A stretch of DNA of 64,000 nucleotides, taken from contig PALT01000034.1 of NCBI GenBank assembly GCA_002706605.1, forward strand, positions 62,001 to 126,000, read 5' to 3'. Positions 23,505-32,548 of the stretch are shown piece after piece. The notes under the pieces are model-generated. The model saw only the letters and a list, made by a program, of their open reading frames with translations, was not told where the DNA came from and did no database searches. The translations under genes were made by a program, and so were the position numbers. Within the stretch, counting starts at the first letter, position 1. Every line of letters starts with the position of its first letter. The DNA comes from Rhodovulum sp. (GTDB taxonomy: Bacteria > Pseudomonadota > Alphaproteobacteria > Rhodobacterales > Rhodobacteraceae).

Positions 23505-25721
23505 TTACTCGGCGACTCCCTGAAACTCGGAGGCGACGGATTGCAGGAACCCGCGCAACTTGCCCTCGTCCAAGGGTTTGGTCAGCAGTTCCACCCCCGC
23601 CGTTTCGCATTGACGCCGGAAGGTGGGTGAGCGGTCGGCGGAAATCATGCGTGCGGGCGGGCTGCCGTATTTGTCGCGGATGATGGTATAGAGGTCCAAG
23701 CCGTTCATCCCCTCGCCCAGTTGATAGTCCAGCAACAAGGCATCGGGCCGGATCTGGATATCCTCAAGCAGTTGGAGGGCGTCCTCGGCGCTCTCGGCGT
23801 CGATGACGTTCACGCCCCAGCTTTCGATGTTGATGGTGATGGCGCGGCGCACGTCGGGATCGTTTTCCACCAACAGCACAATCAGGCCCAGATCGCGGGG
23901 ATCGGGACCGGTGGTGGCGGTTTCGCGGATCGGCATGCGCGGCGAACTGGGGGCCATCGGGACGTTGACAAAGAACCCGCTGCCCTGACCGGGTTCGGAC
24001 CACAGGGACAGAGGATGTTCCAGTTGCGCACAGGCCCGTTTCACGATGGCAAGGCCAAGGCCCATGCCCTCGCTTGCGCTGGCCTTGGCGTTCAGGCGGC
24101 GGAATTCTTCAAAGATCAGGCGCTGATCCTGTTCGGCGATGCCGGGGCCGGTATCCCAGACCTCAATCCGTGCAGAACCGCCATTGCGGCGCACCCCGAT
24201 CAGGACCTTGCCCTTTTCGGTATAGCGCAGCGCGTTTGAGGCAAGGTTCTGCACGATCCGGCGCAGGTATCCGGGATCAGAGCGCACGCACAGCGCGCTA
24301 TCAACGACCTGCAACTCCAGCCCCTTGGCGGCGGCAATCGGTTCCAGTTGATGGCGCAGCGGCACAAGGATGTCCGACAGATGCACCGTGGCGATGTCGA
24401 AACTGGCCTTGCCGGATTCCAGTTTCGAGATGTCCAGCAGCGCGTCGATGATCTCTTCGACACTGGCCAGCGCGGTTTCGGTTTTGCCGATCAGGCTTTG
24501 GTCATCGTCGCTCAGGCCCTTGCCCGACAGAGAGGACACGAACAGTTTCGCCGCCGACAAGGGTTGCAACAGGTCGTGCGATGCGGCGGCCACGAAACGG
24601 GATTTCGACGCATTCGCGCGCTCGGCCGAGGCAAGCGCGTCCTCAAGTTCCAGCGTGCGTTCGGCGACCCGTTGTTCAAGATGCTCGTTCACCTCGCGCA
24701 GGGCGCGGGCGGCCTCGCGTTCGGCGGTCACGTCGGTAAAGCTGATCACAAAGCCATTGTCGGGCATTTCCTGTCCGAACACGTCCAAGATGCGCCCGTC
24801 CAATCGCCGCGCCTCACAGGAAAACGGACGACGCGATGTGCCCTTGGCCGCCCAATCGCGCAGAGGCTCGGCGTCGCGCGTTTCCTCAAGGTGCAGGCGT
24901 CCGTCGAAATGGTCCAGAAACCGTTCAAACGGCAGACCAAGACGCAGTTGGACAAGGGGGACGTTCAACAAGAACCCCAGACGGCTGTTCCAGCCGACCA
25001 ATTGGCGCTGGCCGTCGAAAATGCACACACCTTGGTTCAGGTGGTCCAGTGTCGCGCGGATCATGCGGGCTTGTGTGTCGCGCAGGCGTTCGCGTTCCTG
25101 ACGCTCCATCCGGACGATGTCGGTGACGTCCGTTTGCATGATAACCGTGCCGCCATTGTGGGTGCGGTGTTCACTGACCTGAATCCAGCGGTCCATCGTC
25201 AGACAGACGTTGAACATCACATGCGTGTCGCGGTGACGGCGTTTGCGTTTGCGCGCCCAACTGGCGGCGTCCTCGCCTTCGGGCAGGGATAAATGCGGGC
25301 TGTGCGAGATCAGATCGACATAGCGTTCAAAATCCAGACCCGGTCTCAACTCGGCTACGATGTCGTGGAAATCGCGACAAAAGCGGCTGTTGCACAGGAC
25401 CAGTTTCTCGTGCTGATCGAACAGGGCAAACCCCTCGCGCACGGTTTCGATCGCATCGGTCAGGTTGGTCTGGGCGGCCTCGGTTTCGCGGTTGGCCTCG
25501 GCCAGACGGATGTTGGATTCATGCAAAAGGTCCAGCGCCTGTTCCAACTCGCGCGTACGCTGGCGCACTTGATCCTCAAGCAGGGCGGCGCGTTCGAACT
25601 GGGCATAGGCGATGTTGCTCTGATCCCCGCCCTGTTCGACACGGCGCATCAGGGCGCGCGTGATCTGAAGCAGCTTTTCGTTCTGCCGTTCCAGACTGTC
25701 GTCAGGGCTTACTAGTGTCAT
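23505..25721 (-). CDS. Hybrid sensor histidine kinase, NahK/ErcS'-like
   Basis: A 738-residue cytosolic hybrid kinase without membrane helices. It begins with a coiled coil (about 8-95), then two PAS domains (about 90-205 and 222-335), a second coiled coil, a HisKA domain with His382 (AASHDLLQPL), an ATPase domain (N-box QNLASNALRY, G-boxes DTGPG and GMGLGLAI) and a receiver with Asp665 (ALLLDYQLG). The layout and the FIST gene upstream match NahK/ErcS' of Pseudomonas, which controls ethanol oxidation and responds to nitric oxide through NosP. The start overlaps the FIST gene stop. Confidence 0.9.
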   Translation of the reverse strand: MTLVSPDDSLERQNEKLLQITRALMRRVEQGGDQSNIAYAQFERAALLEDQVRQRTRELEQALDLLHESNIRLAEANRETEAAQTNLTDAIETVREGFALFDQHEKLVLCNSRFCRDFHDIVAELRPGLDFERYVDLISHSPHLSLPEGEDAASWARKRKRRHRDTHVMFNVCLTMDRWIQVSEHRTHNGGTVIMQTDVTDIVRMERQERERLRDTQARMIRATLDHLNQGVCIFDGQRQLVGWNSRLGFLLNVPLVQLRLGLPFERFLDHFDGRLHLEETRDAEPLRDWAAKGTSRRPFSCEARRLDGRILDVFGQEMPDNGFVISFTDVTAEREAARALREVNEHLEQRVAERTLELEDALASAERANASKSRFVAAASHDLLQPLSAAKLFVSSLSGKGLSDDDQSLIGKTETALASVEEIIDALLDISKLESGKASFDIATVHLSDILVPLRHQLEPIAAAKGLELQVVDSALCVRSDPGYLRRIVQNLASNALRYTEKGKVLIGVRRNGGSARIEVWDTGPGIAEQDQRLIFEEFRRLNAKASASEGMGLGLAIVKRACAQLEHPLSLWSEPGQGSGFFVNVPMAPSSPRMPIRETATTGPDPRDLGLIVLLVENDPDVRRAITINIESWGVNVIDAESAEDALQLLEDIQIRPDALLLDYQLGEGMNGLDLYTIIRDKYGSPPARMISADRSPTFRRQCETAGVELLTKPLDEGKLRGFLQSVASEFQGVAE

Positions 25722-26917
25722 TCAGGCGGCACCTTTGTCAGGGGAACCGAGGTCGGCGGATAAAGGGCGACACCGGTCATCGTATGGTTCACATGTAGCG
25801 CACCGATTTGCTCACCATAAGTGCCAAAGCCGGTGACGTTGTGTTTCTTCAATACTTCTGAAACGTCACGGCTCATTTGTTTTTGACCTGCCTCTAAACG
25901 ACGCAGAATACAATCGCAGGCCAGAACCATGTCCGGCTGATCCCCACCCGCGATTTGCGTCAGGCCCTGATCCAGATGTTCGGCCAGATGCTGGGGCTCG
26001 GCCAAGGTCAGGACCATGCCCTCGTCAATCGCAGAAAAGAACACCAGTTCGCCCTCGGGCGTTACCTGTTGGATCGCGCGCACGTGGTGGCGGTCGCCAA
26101 GGCGCACCACGACGGGGTGGGCGGCGAATGTGAACTGGTCCAACTGGTTCGGGTCCTTGCCCAGCATCCGCGCATATTCGGCGGCGGCGGGTTCGGCATT
26201 GATGCGGCGCACGACACGGCGGCTGGGGTCGGCCTCGGTCACAACCATGCGCATTTCGGTGGGGGCAAGGTGGTCGAGGCTGAACACCTTGACCGGACAG
26301 GTCGTGCGGATCAGCGACAGGATCGCGGCATTGCTATAAGTCACCCCGTTCAGGGAGAGCCGCGTGCTTTGGAACTGAGTGCCATCGCCCGCCGAGCCGC
26401 CGAACAACGGCACGCCACCCAGACCCGAGGACAGCATCGAGGTCAGCTCATCCTCACGCATGGACATGCCGTCCACCATCAGAAAGGCGAATTCGTTTTC
26501 CATCTGGGGACTGGCACCGGCCAGTTTCAGGCGCGCGCGGATCACCTGATCGACCTCGCCCTGATGGTTCAGATCATCCAGAGGGGCCACCAAAAGGGCC
26601 GCCGTCGCAAACCGGTCACGGGGAAAGCCGATGGCGATGATCTGATCTTCTTCATAGCCCGCGCTGCCGATCTCGCCCGCGGTGGTGCATGCCAACACAG
26701 TAGCGGGCGCGAAACGCCGCGCCGCCTCTGCCGTTAAGGCATCAAAGTCCGCCTGGGGGCTGATAAACAAACAAATCTGGGCAAAGTCATGCGCGCCCAG
26801 GGCATTCCCTAACTCAGTAATCGGCGACCGCTCATCGCAAGCCACCTGCGCCACACACAGAGTCTGGCGTCTGTTCTCCTCCCCTGCGGACGGATTCAGT
26901 TTCCCGTCCACGTACAT
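25718..26917 (-). CDS. FIST-domain sensor protein (NosP-like)
   Basis: A 399-residue soluble protein with FIST N and C domains, seen in 'ATVLACTTAGEIGSAGY', 'PLFGGSAGDGTQF' and 'CDCILRRLEAGQ'. FIST proteins sense small ligands; the NosP subgroup binds haem and nitric oxide and inhibits the neighbouring NahK-type kinase. The gene is coupled (ATGA overlap) to such a kinase here. Whether this copy binds haem is not visible from sequence. The order response regulator, FIST, hybrid kinase beside a quinoprotein alcohol dehydrogenase resembles the erbR-nosP-ercS' region of Pseudomonas aeruginosa. Confidence 0.88.
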   Translation of the reverse strand: MYVDGKLNPSAGEENRRQTLCVAQVACDERSPITELGNALGAHDFAQICLFISPQADFDALTAEAARRFAPATVLACTTAGEIGSAGYEEDQIIAIGFPRDRFATAALLVAPLDDLNHQGEVDQVIRARLKLAGASPQMENEFAFLMVDGMSMREDELTSMLSSGLGGVPLFGGSAGDGTQFQSTRLSLNGVTYSNAAILSLIRTTCPVKVFSLDHLAPTEMRMVVTEADPSRRVVRRINAEPAAAEYARMLGKDPNQLDQFTFAAHPVVVRLGDRHHVRAIQQVTPEGELVFFSAIDEGMVLTLAEPQHLAEHLDQGLTQIAGGDQPDMVLACDCILRRLEAGQKQMSRDVSEVLKKHNVTGFGTYGEQIGALHVNHTMTGVALYPPTSVPLTKVPPE

Positions 26918-26948
26918 CCCCCAATGTTGTGAAGCCTCTCAGGGCTTG

Positions 26949-27638
26949 TCAATGACCTCTGGGTGCAGCGCTTGCAAAGCTGGCCTCTTGCGCGACCAGA
27001 ACCGCTTGGGTGCGGCTTTGGACGCCCAGCTTGCGCATGATCGCCGTCACGTGTGCTTTGACCGTCGTTTCGGCAATCGACAGATCATAGGCGATCTGTT
27101 TGTTCAGTTTGCCCTCGCAAATCAATTGCAAAATGCGGGCCTGTTGGTTGGTCAGGCTGGACAGGCGGGTCAGGGCGTCATCGCCCGGTGCCTCGGCGCC
27201 ACCGCCATGGGTGCCGATATAGCCCTCAGGGGTGTAGACCTCGCCGCGGGAAATCTTTTCGAACGCGTCACGGAACACGGTGCGCTGGCTGTGCTTGGGA
27301 ACAAACCCCGACGCGCCAGCCTTGAGCGTGTTGGAAATCATGCGGTTGTCGGCCATGGATGAGACCACGATCACCGGTACGCGCGGCGCAATCGCCTTGA
27401 GGCGCATCAGGCCCTCAAGCCCGTTGACGTCAGGCAGATTCAGGTCGAGAAGAATCACATCGGGACGTGTCGCGTTCTGCAAATCCTCCAACGCGGCCTC
27501 AAGCCGGTCGGCGGTGCGGATTTCGCCACTGGGCACAATGGACTTTAGCGTCAGGGCCAATGCATCGCAAAACAGCGGGTGATCGTCGATCACAAGCGCC
27601 GTGCCCAAGGTTTTTGCCGGTGTAGTCTGGTCCATCAT
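26949..27638 (-). CDS. LuxR/NarL-type response regulator (ErbR/AgmR-like)
   Basis: A 229-residue response regulator. The receiver has Asp65 (VILLDLNLPD) and the C-terminal helix-turn-helix runs from about residue 155 (LTNQQARILQLICEGKLNKQ) to 215. Similar regulators activate PQQ-dependent alcohol dehydrogenase genes in Pseudomonas and formaldehyde-linked genes in Rhodobacter. It is the first gene of a leftward set with the FIST sensor and hybrid kinase, and it is separated from the dehydrogenase gene by a strong terminator. It is the best candidate to bind the TACGACC dyads found across this island. Confidence 0.9.
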   Translation of the reverse strand: MMDQTTPAKTLGTALVIDDHPLFCDALALTLKSIVPSGEIRTADRLEAALEDLQNATRPDVILLDLNLPDVNGLEGLMRLKAIAPRVPVIVVSSMADNRMISNTLKAGASGFVPKHSQRTVFRDAFEKISRGEVYTPEGYIGTHGGGAEAPGDDALTRLSSLTNQQARILQLICEGKLNKQIAYDLSIAETTVKAHVTAIMRKLGVQSRTQAVLVAQEASFASAAPRGH

Positions 27639-27725
27639 TATCCCCGATGTTGAGGCCTTTGGATAAGCCTACCGGCGCTGCGATGAAACGTCACTTGGCA
27701 AAAGGTCTAACTGTCACAAAACAAA

Positions 27726-27752
27726 AACGCCCGGGCGAGGGGCCCGGGCGTT
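27726..27752 (-). terminator. Intrinsic terminator of the alcohol dehydrogenase gene
   Basis: AACGCCCGGGC (27726-27736) and GCCCGGGCGTT (27742-27752) pair perfectly around a five-base loop. On the minus strand the stem is followed by TTTTTGTTTTG. It lies 26 bases after the dehydrogenase stop and isolates that gene from the response-regulator genes. Confidence 0.9.
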
Positions 27753-27777
27753 CGAATTGTTTGGACTGATGTCCGTC

Positions 27778-29544
27778 TTAGTTGGCCGATGCCAGCTGAC
27801 GGGGCAGTTTGAAGGTCCAGATGGTGCCACCTTGGTTCAGGTAGTTCACCTTGGAGGCAACTTCACCACCCCAGAGCGGAACAGCGCCACCCCAACCCGA
27901 GGCAACCGAGACGTACTGTTCGCCGTCCATTTCCCAGGTGATCGGCTGGCCTACGATGCCCGAGCCGGTCTGGAAGGACCACAGAACTTCGCCGGTTTCA
28001 TCGTCAAACGCGATGAACTTGCCTTCGGGCGTGCCGGTGAACACCAGACCGCCAGCCGTGGTCATAACACCACCCCACAGCGGAGCGTTGTTTTTGAATT
28101 CCCACTTCCATTCGCCGGTGGTCGGATCGATCGCCTTCAGGCTGCCGATGTGGTCTTCGTAGTTCGGTTTGATGGTAAAGCCCGAACCCAGGTACGCAGC
28201 ACCTTTTTTGTAGGTGATCGGCTCGTTCCAGATGTCCATGCCCCATTCGTTCGAGGGGATGTAGAACAGGCCGGTGCGCTGCGAATAGGCCATCGGCATC
28301 CAGTTCTTACCACCTAGGAACGAGGGCGACGAGAAGACGACTTCGCCTTTGTTGCCATCAGCCGCATCAGCGGGGTTACCCGGACGGTTGGGTTCGTTGA
28401 AGATCGGACGACCGTTCTCGTCGATTCCGTTGGCCCAGGTGATGTCCTTGACGAACGGGGTTGCCGAAACGAATGCACCGTCTTCGCGGTTCAGAACGTA
28501 GAAGTAACCGTTACGGTCGGCGGTCGCGAAACGCTTGTCGCCGTTCTTGTCGGTGTAGGCGACGACTTCGTTCACGCCGTCATAGTCCCAGCCCTCACGC
28601 GGGGTGGTTTGGAAGTGCCACTTGATCTCGCCCGTTGCGGGGTCGATGCCCAGACGGCTTGCGGCATAGAGGTTGTCACCGGTGTTACCTTCGGCGGGCG
28701 TACCAGCACCACGCAGGTGGCTGTTCCACGGTGCGGGGTTACCCGTACCAAACACCAGCGTGTCGGTTTCACCGTCATAGGAGCCACCCAGCCAGGTTGC
28801 GCCGCCGCCGGTTTTCCACAGATCGCCCGGCCACGTCGCGTTCAGCGTACCGGTCATGGTCGATTCTTCGCCGTTCAGCGTGCCCATGTGACCTTCGATC
28901 ACCGGACGGGTCCAAACCATGTCGCCGGTTTCGGCGTCACGTGCCTGCACTTCGCCAACGATACCGAATTCACCGCCCGAGTTACCGGTGATGATCAGGC
29001 CGTCAACGATCAGCGGAGCCGCGGTGTAGCTGTAGCCCGCTTTGTAGTCCGCGATCTTGTCGCGCCACTTCACGTCACCGGTTTTCAGGTCCAGAGCAAC
29101 GATACGTGCGTCCAGCGTGCCGAAATAGATGTTGTCGCCATAGATGGCGGCACCACGGTTGATCACGTCACAGCAAGGCAGGATGCCTTCGGGCAGACGC
29201 GCGTCGTACTGCCAGATTTCTTCACCGGTCTCGACGTCGATCGCGTACATACGCGAATACGAACCGGTGACATACATGATGCCGTCATAAACCAGCGGCT
29301 GGGTCTCTTGGCCGCGCTGCTTTTCGCCGCCCATCGAGAAGGCCCATGCCGGAACCAGGTTTTTGACGTTGTCTTTGTTCAGAGTGTCCAGCGGGCTGTA
29401 ACGCTGCAGGTCACGGCCCATGCCGTTGGTTACAACTTGCGAGACATTGGTCTGGTCGTTGGCCAGATCGGCCTCGGTCACACCAGCTTGCGCCATATTG
29501 GTCGCAAAGACGCCCGCGATTGCCGCGGCAACGAAACGGTTCAT
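27778..29544 (-). CDS. PQQ-dependent alcohol dehydrogenase, lanthanide-type signature
   Basis: A 588-residue periplasmic quinoprotein with a signal peptide (cut after MAQA, residue 20). It is closest in motifs to ExaA/PedE/PedH: '[15 protein letters not shown]', the adjacent cysteines Cys124-Cys125 ([10 protein letters not shown]) that form the PQQ-site disulfide, 'PFVKDITWA' and '[13 protein letters not shown]'. The catalytic Asp320 is followed by Asp322 ([10 protein letters not shown]); Ca-type ExaA has Ser/Thr or Ala at the second position, while lanthanide enzymes (XoxF, PedH, ExaF) have Asp. It oxidises primary alcohols and passes electrons to a cytochrome c. No pqq biosynthesis genes are in this window. 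Confidence 0.95.
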   Translation of the reverse strand: MNRFVAAAIAGVFATNMAQAGVTEADLANDQTNVSQVVTNGMGRDLQRYSPLDTLNKDNVKNLVPAWAFSMGGEKQRGQETQPLVYDGIMYVTGSYSRMYAIDVETGEEIWQYDARLPEGILPCCDVINRGAAIYGDNIYFGTLDARIVALDLKTGDVKWRDKIADYKAGYSYTAAPLIVDGLIITGNSGGEFGIVGEVQARDAETGDMVWTRPVIEGHMGTLNGEESTMTGTLNATWPGDLWKTGGGATWLGGSYDGETDTLVFGTGNPAPWNSHLRGAGTPAEGNTGDNLYAASRLGIDPATGEIKWHFQTTPREGWDYDGVNEVVAYTDKNGDKRFATADRNGYFYVLNREDGAFVSATPFVKDITWANGIDENGRPIFNEPNRPGNPADAADGNKGEVVFSSPSFLGGKNWMPMAYSQRTGLFYIPSNEWGMDIWNEPITYKKGAAYLGSGFTIKPNYEDHIGSLKAIDPTTGEWKWEFKNNAPLWGGVMTTAGGLVFTGTPEGKFIAFDDETGEVLWSFQTGSGIVGQPITWEMDGEQYVSVASGWGGAVPLWGGEVASKVNYLNQGGTIWTFKLPRQLASAN

Positions 29545-29643
29545 AGGTTATCCTCCCTTCAAAGCCCGGAATTCCCGAGTTGGTTCGGGGTCCGGCTTCC
29601 TCGTCGAAAATCTTTTCGTGTCCGAAGTATGGAAAATCACCAC

Positions 29644-29661
29644 AGCCCCCTCAACGGGGCT
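29644..29661. promoter_or_regulatory. Small inverted repeat in the dehydrogenase leader
   Basis: AGCCCC (29644-29649) and GGGGCT (29656-29661) form a six-base-pair dyad, directly beside the shared operator-like site at 29664-29675. It may be a short hairpin in the leader of the dehydrogenase transcript. It has no T tract, so termination is unlikely. Confidence 0.35.
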
Positions 29662-29663
29662 TA

Positions 29664-29675
29664 GGTCGTACGACC
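29664..29675. promoter_or_regulatory. Shared operator-like dyad A (GGTCGTACGACC)
   Basis: A perfect 12-base palindrome, GGTCGTACGACC, 120 bases upstream of the alcohol dehydrogenase start and 83 bases upstream of the divergent secreted-protein gene. The half-site TACGACC recurs (once as TGCGACC) in three other divergent promoter regions of the same island (30774, 37283 and 46503). It is proposed as the binding site of the local LuxR-type response regulator. The sequence recurrence is seen; the binder is inferred. Confidence 0.6.
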
Positions 29676-29757
29676 CTTGTTTGATTGACAACTAAAGGTT
29701 CGCTCTGCCTGATATTTGATTCGCAAAAATTGCGAACCGGAGAGGGAGGTGTGTTCG

Positions 29758-30285
29758 ATGGTCTGGAGTGGGGTTAAAGGTCTGATATTAGGGGTAATTG
29801 TGGCGTTTCCGGCGGGCGCGGAAACCCGTCATGCCTATCTCGAACAGGTCGATGGGACCCGCGTTGAAATCGCCGAAATCCGGTTCGATGGCCCGACTTA
29901 CGAAATCGTGATGGCCGATGCGGTGTTCTCAGACCACTTTCTGTCGATGCGCCCGTTCAAATGTCTGACCAACGATCAAAAGCATTGGTGCCACCTGCCG
30001 TATCCCTATGAAATCAAACGGGATATTTCGGCCGACTTGACCGATCTGGAATATGATTTCCTGTTTGTGTGGAAAGGCGCCACCGAATACGGGATCAATT
30101 TGTGGAATGGTGTCTACTACCAATTGACGGAGGTCGAGTCCGGCTATGTCGGGACCATGCATGAATTAAATCTCGACCCGCTGGGCGTACCGCCCGAAGC
30201 CGGAGAGTTACGCCCGATCAATCGCGCGGATATGGACCCCGCCGACCCCGACAGCCATTGGCTGCCGAGGTTGGTTATCGAATAG
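29758..30285 (+). CDS. Secreted protein of unknown function
   Basis: A 175-residue protein with a signal peptide (about residues 1-22, ending PAGAE). The start at 29758 is supported by GGGAGG 8 bases upstream. The mature part is acidic, with 'LEQVDGTRVEIAEIRFDGPTY' split over two strands and two cysteines around 'FKCLTNDQKHWC'. I do not recognise the family. It is divergent from the alcohol dehydrogenase gene and shares the dyad at 29664 with it, so it is probably co-regulated and may serve the quinoprotein system in the periplasm. Confidence 0.75.
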   Translation: MVWSGVKGLILGVIVAFPAGAETRHAYLEQVDGTRVEIAEIRFDGPTYEIVMADAVFSDHFLSMRPFKCLTNDQKHWCHLPYPYEIKRDISADLTDLEYDFLFVWKGATEYGINLWNGVYYQLTEVESGYVGTMHELNLDPLGVPPEAGELRPINRADMDPADPDSHWLPRLVIE

Positions 30286-30288
30286 GGC

Positions 30289-30702
30289 TCATTCCGAAAT
30301 CGCCGCACCATCGCGTGTGGTGATGCTGGCGAGATAGGCAAGGATAAAGTCCTGAACCGTGCGGTCCTCAATCCCGACATGGCGCATCTTGGTGCCGGGC
30401 ATAAAGCCATCGTTGTCTTCCATCCATGCGCGCAGGGCGGCGGGGGTCCAAACGATCCCCGAGGCCTCAAGCGCGACGGAATAGTCATAGTCCTCGATGC
30501 TGCCCGCCGCGCGCCCGATCACGTTCTCCAGAGGGGGGCCATATGATTCATGGTCGGAATCATCGGCGTGACAGCGGCGGCATTCCTTGTTGAACAACTC
30601 GTGGCCCGCGTTGATCTTGATCTCGGCAAAGGTGTCGGCCTGAGCCATGCCCGCGACCAAAATTGACGCACCTGCCAAGGCCATTTGAAAAAACGGTTTC
30701 AT
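30289..30702 (-). CDS. Class I cytochrome c, likely acceptor of the quinoprotein dehydrogenase
   Basis: A 137-residue protein with a signal peptide (cut after AQA, about residue 22). One haem c motif, CRRCH (Cys41-His45), and 'FMPGTKMRHVGI', which offers the axial Met, place it with cytochrome c2/c550-type carriers. Its position next to a PQQ alcohol dehydrogenase gene fits an electron acceptor comparable to ExaB or CycI. It converges on the unknown secreted-protein gene with 3 bases between them and is divergent from the ABC binding-protein gene across a region with TACGACC/GGTCGTA sites. Confidence 0.88.
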   Translation of the reverse strand: MKPFFQMALAGASILVAGMAQADTFAEIKINAGHELFNKECRRCHADDSDHESYGPPLENVIGRAAGSIEDYDYSVALEASGIVWTPAALRAWMEDNDGFMPGTKMRHVGIEDRTVQDFILAYLASITTRDGAAISE

Positions 30703-30773
30703 ATCAGTCTCCTATGTCTGATGTGGGCAGGCTAGGGCGGGGCCAAACACGGGGAATTGATACAGGTCAAAAC

Positions 30774-30805
30774 TACGACCATTGGGTCATCGTCCTTTGG
30801 TCGTA
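30774..30805. promoter_or_regulatory. Shared operator-like site B (TACGACC ... GGTCGTA)
   Basis: TACGACC (30774-30780) and GGTCGTA (30799-30805) are an exact inverted pair with an 18-base spacer, between the cytochrome c gene (-) and the ABC binding-protein gene (+). Inside lies a further partial copy, GGGTCAT at 30784-30790. The segment GTCCTTTGG at 30792-30800 recurs at 46531-46539 near site D, at a distance that differs by ten bases. This supports a common promoter design in the island. Confidence 0.55.
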
Positions 30806-30861
30806 TTCGCCAAGCGCGGTCCAAACTGGTAGCTTTTTCACAAGTTTTTGGGAGGAAACAC

Positions 30862-31836
30862 ATGACCTTTATGAAATCGCTTTTGGGCGGTGCGCTGGCG
30901 CTGGGGATGACGACCTGTGCGGCCTTGGCTGACACCCCTGTTCTGCGGGCGGCGGTGCTGAAATTCGGCACGGTGAACTGGGAACTGGACACTATCAAAC
31001 ATTATGGTCTGGACACGGAAAACGGGTTTACTTTGGACGTGTCGGGCGTGGCCAGCGGGTCCGCCGGTCAGATCGCGTTCCAAGGTGGCGAGACGGATGT
31101 GATCGTGTCCGATTGGCTGTGGGTGGCCCGCCAACGCGCGGCGGGTAAGGACTATGTCTTTATCCCCTATTCCAAGGCTGTTGGCGGCGTGATGGTCCCC
31201 AAGGACAGCACTGCGCAAACGCTGGCCGATCTGGACGGGAAAAAGATCGGCATCGCCGGTGGTCCGCTGGATAAAAGCTGGCTGATCCTGCAGGCCTATG
31301 CGCAACAGGAACTGGGCATGGACCTGAAAGGGCAGACCGAGCAGGTGTTCGGCGCACCGCCCTTGGTGTTCAAAACCGCGCTGGGCGGGGAAACGGACGC
31401 GGCGATCAACTTCTGGCACTTTATGGCCAAGATGGAGGCCGCCGGCATGCGCAAGCTGATCGACGTGGCCGATGCGGCGCGCTCGCTGGGTCTGGACCCT
31501 GACACGCCGCTGCTGGGCTATGTGGTCAAGGGCGAGATGCTGCGCGACAACCCCGATCTGGTCAAAGGTCTGGCGGCCGCGTCGCGTGCCGCCAAGGACA
31601 AGCTGGCCACCGATCCCGCCGCGTTTGAGCGTCTGCGCGAACGGATGAACGCCAAGACCGACGCGCAGTTCGACGCGCTCAAGGCTGGGTTCATCGCAGG
31701 CATCCCGAACGCCGGCCGCGTGGATGAGGCCGCCGCCGACAAGATGCTGCGCCTGATGGCCCAACTGGGTGGCGAAGAGCTGTTGGGCGATGCGACGTCC
31801 TTGCCCGAGGGCCTGTTCGTTCAGCCGGGCAGCTAA
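30862..31836 (+). CDS. NitT/TauT-type ABC transporter substrate-binding protein
   Basis: A 324-residue periplasmic protein with a signal peptide (about residues 1-23, ALADT). The fold is the type II NMT1/NitT-TauT binding-protein family: 'LRAAVLKFGTVNWELDTIKHYGLD' in two pieces and 'GETDVIVSDWLWVARQR'. The start at 30862 follows GGAGG by 7 bases. The next gene encodes the ATPase, but no permease follows; the matching permease is probably the gene at 46580. The ligand is unknown. The association with lanthanide-type alcohol oxidation leaves open an uptake role for an alcohol, cofactor or metal complex. Confidence 0.85.
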   Translation: MTFMKSLLGGALALGMTTCAALADTPVLRAAVLKFGTVNWELDTIKHYGLDTENGFTLDVSGVASGSAGQIAFQGGETDVIVSDWLWVARQRAAGKDYVFIPYSKAVGGVMVPKDSTAQTLADLDGKKIGIAGGPLDKSWLILQAYAQQELGMDLKGQTEQVFGAPPLVFKTALGGETDAAINFWHFMAKMEAAGMRKLIDVADAARSLGLDPDTPLLGYVVKGEMLRDNPDLVKGLAAASRAAKDKLATDPAAFERLRERMNAKTDAQFDALKAGFIAGIPNAGRVDEAAADKMLRLMAQLGGEELLGDATSLPEGLFVQPGS

Positions 31837-31846
31837 GGACGCCGCG

Positions 31847-32548
31847 GTGAGCGCACCCACAGAACAAAACGGCCGTCCCGATCAGGGGCGGCCTCAGCTG
31901 TCTGTCGATGTACAGGGCATGGCCTATGGACGCGATATCGTTCTGGGCCAGATTTCGTTTGATCTGAAACGCGGTGACACCTTGGCCCTGACCGGCCCGT
32001 CGGGTGTGGGGAAATCCACCCTGATCCGCGCGATTGCGGGGTTGGACACGCGCTATCGCGGGACAATCGGACGACCGGAAAAGGTCGCGATGGTGTTTCA
32101 GGAACCGACCTTGCTGCCTTGGCGCAATGCGGTTGAAAACATCACCCTGACCTGCGGCGTGTCGGCGGTACGGGCGCGCAGTGTTCTGGCCGATGTGGGC
32201 CTCAAAGGGCGTGAGGATCTGTTCCCCGACCAACTGTCGCTGGGGCAACAACGGCGTCTATCTCTGGCGCGCGCGTTCGCGTCTGATCCTGACCTGATGC
32301 TGTTGGATGAACCGTTTGTGTCGCTGGATCCCGATCTGGTCGACGAGATGATGCGCCTGTTTGCCGGTCTGCGCGCGGCGCGGAAACTGACCACCGTTCT
32401 GGTGACCCATTCCGAACGTGAGGCCGAGTTGTTGGCCTCACGCATTATCAAGCTGGACGGCAAGCCCGCCCAGATCGCCCGAGACGATCAGAACAAGGGC
32501 GCGTATTTCCAGTTGTCGGCGTCTGGCGTGACCTCATCCAGATCGTAA
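31847..32548 (+). CDS. NitT/TauT-type ABC transporter ATP-binding protein
   Basis: A 233-residue ATPase. Walker A is 'GPSGVGKST', the Q-loop is 'MVFQEPTLLPWRN', the signature is 'LSLGQQRRLSLARA' and Walker B is 'LMLLDEPFVSLD'. The GTG at 31847 is chosen from its position 10 bases after the binding-protein stop and an upstream AAGGA; an internal ATG at 31919-31923 would remove the first strand. It pairs with the binding protein upstream and probably the distant permease at 46580. The 3' end overlaps the convergent Sel1-like gene by 61 bases. Confidence 0.88.
   Translation: MSAPTEQNGRPDQGRPQLSVDVQGMAYGRDIVLGQISFDLKRGDTLALTGPSGVGKSTLIRAIAGLDTRYRGTIGRPEKVAMVFQEPTLLPWRNAVENITLTCGVSAVRARSVLADVGLKGREDLFPDQLSLGQQRRLSLARAFASDPDLMLLDEPFVSLDPDLVDEMMRLFAGLRAARKLTTVLVTHSEREAELLASRIIKLDGKPAQIARDDQNKGAYFQLSASGVTSSRS

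Noticed and set aside
27778-29544. XoxF-type methanol dehydrogenase
   Set aside because: Motifs across the protein match the ExaA/Ped ethanol dehydrogenase branch better; only the Asp-x-Asp metal signature is shared.
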